In this document: in pieces, positions 15,149 to 15,438 of the stretch | How the letters are laid out: every line of letters starts with the position of its first letter | Numbering within the stretch: position 1 is the first letter of the stretch | The notes under the pieces: model-generated | What the model saw: the letters and a program-made list of their open reading frames with translations, nothing else | Database searches by the model: none | Told to the model about the DNA's origin: nothing | Translations under genes and position numbers: made by a program | Assembly: GCF_937919355.1 (NCBI RefSeq) | Contig: NZ_CALFSA010000131.1 | Coordinates: forward strand, 1 to 15,438 | Source of the DNA: an uncultured Methanofollis sp. | GTDB taxonomy: Archaea > Halobacteriota > Methanomicrobia > Methanomicrobiales > Methanofollaceae | DNA length: 15,438 nt | Direction of reading: 5' to 3'

Positions 15149-15375
15149 TCAAGGCCCCGTTCCCGGACAACCTCTTCAAAAGGACGACCGCGACCGGCCC
15201 GTATGTCTGCGATACCCTCCTCAATCTTTTTCAAGGTTTCTTCGCTCAAGGGTTCGGGGTCATATGCCATGTCCAGAAGACGGTTCAACGTCTCGTCGTA
15301 GGTCTCTCGGGGGTGGATCTTCATGTCGTCCAGACGGGACTTCGTCTCCGGTTGGAGCTGGATCGTCGTGACCAT
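15145..15375 (-). CDS. Antitoxin of the RelE/ParE module
   Basis: This 76-residue protein starts MVTTIQLQPETKSRLDD, an N-terminal segment like small archaeal ribbon/helix antitoxins (DUF7557/VapB-like). It ends with an acidic helix (LSEETLKKIEEGIADIRAG) that typically wraps the toxin, then FEEVVRERGLE. It comes first, which is the usual order, and overlaps the toxin start. The AGGT before ATG 15375 is a modest ribosome site. Family assignment is by layout and pattern, so the exact antitoxin class is uncertain. Confidence 0.75.
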   Translation of the reverse strand: MVTTIQLQPETKSRLDDMKIHPRETYDETLNRLLDMAYDPEPLSEETLKKIEEGIADIRAGRGRPFEEVVRERGLE

Positions 15376-15438
15376 AGTTACCTATAGTGAGCCATGGGAC
15401 ATAATGATTTTCACCTCACATGAAGTCGGCGAAGTTGA
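15376..15438 (-). promoter_or_regulatory. Upstream region of the toxin-antitoxin pair
   Basis: A TCATTATG element near 15405-15412 (minus strand) is the best TATA-like site, predicting a start near 15383. ATAG at 15374-15377 and CTAT at 15382-15385 form a short inverted repeat over the start codon, where autoregulated antitoxins often bind. Both signals are weak, and the region is cut by the window edge. Confidence 0.3.

Overview
The window looks like a piece of a GC-rich methanogenic archaeon of the order Methanomicrobiales (Methanofollis/Methanoculleus type). The evidence is archaeal gene content: Rio2 kinase, the DUF460 nuclease-like protein, cupin-type phosphoglucose isomerase, an NrpR-type domain, a TrmB regulator and COG1361 S-layer proteins. 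Archaeal GGTG/GGAGG ribosome sites, GTG starts and TATA-like AT islands between GC-rich genes agree with this. The genus is inference; no 16S or marker search was possible.

Layout. (1) 1-2992, minus: the N-terminal 997 codons of a very large secreted protein that runs off the left edge. It has a signal peptide, a papain-like (C1A) protease with an intact Gln/Cys/His/Asn set, a lectin-like domain and a NosD-type beta-helix. (2) 2993-3348: an AT-rich intergenic region with a possible 27-codon membrane peptide and T-tracts. (3) 3349-4062, plus: an AIM24/TIGR00266 protein. (4) 4078-8006, minus: a tightly packed set, read as rio2, DUF460 gene, thiL, then a small two-helix membrane protein. The first three overlap by 4 and 8 nt. 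(5) 8060-11205, plus, divergent from rio2: a degenerate Ncs6/TtuA-like protein, an MthK-like potassium channel with two RCK units, and nadE, with ATGA overlap or a 12-nt gap between them. (6) 11150-13182, minus: a membrane-anchored S-layer-type protein followed by coupled cupin phosphoglucose isomerase, whose 3' end overlaps nadE antisense by 56 nt. (7) 13249-14013, plus: a TrmB-family regulator, divergent from the S-layer gene across a promoter region holding a perfect small palindrome. (8) 14027-14725, minus: a single-domain NrpR/DUF128 protein without a DNA-binding domain, with a 19-bp palindrome upstream. (9) 14876-15375, minus: a RelE/ParE toxin and its antitoxin.

How they fit. Most of the window is housekeeping: ribosome maturation (Rio2), cofactor synthesis (ThiL, NadE), sugar phosphate metabolism (Pgi), ion balance (K+ channel) and cell-surface proteins. 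The least explained parts are the Ncs6/TtuA relative that lost its catalytic motifs, the tandem RNase H-like DUF460 protein, the HTH-less NrpR protein, the two promoter palindromes and the small hydrophobic ORF. I see no CRISPR array, rRNA, tRNA or transposase.
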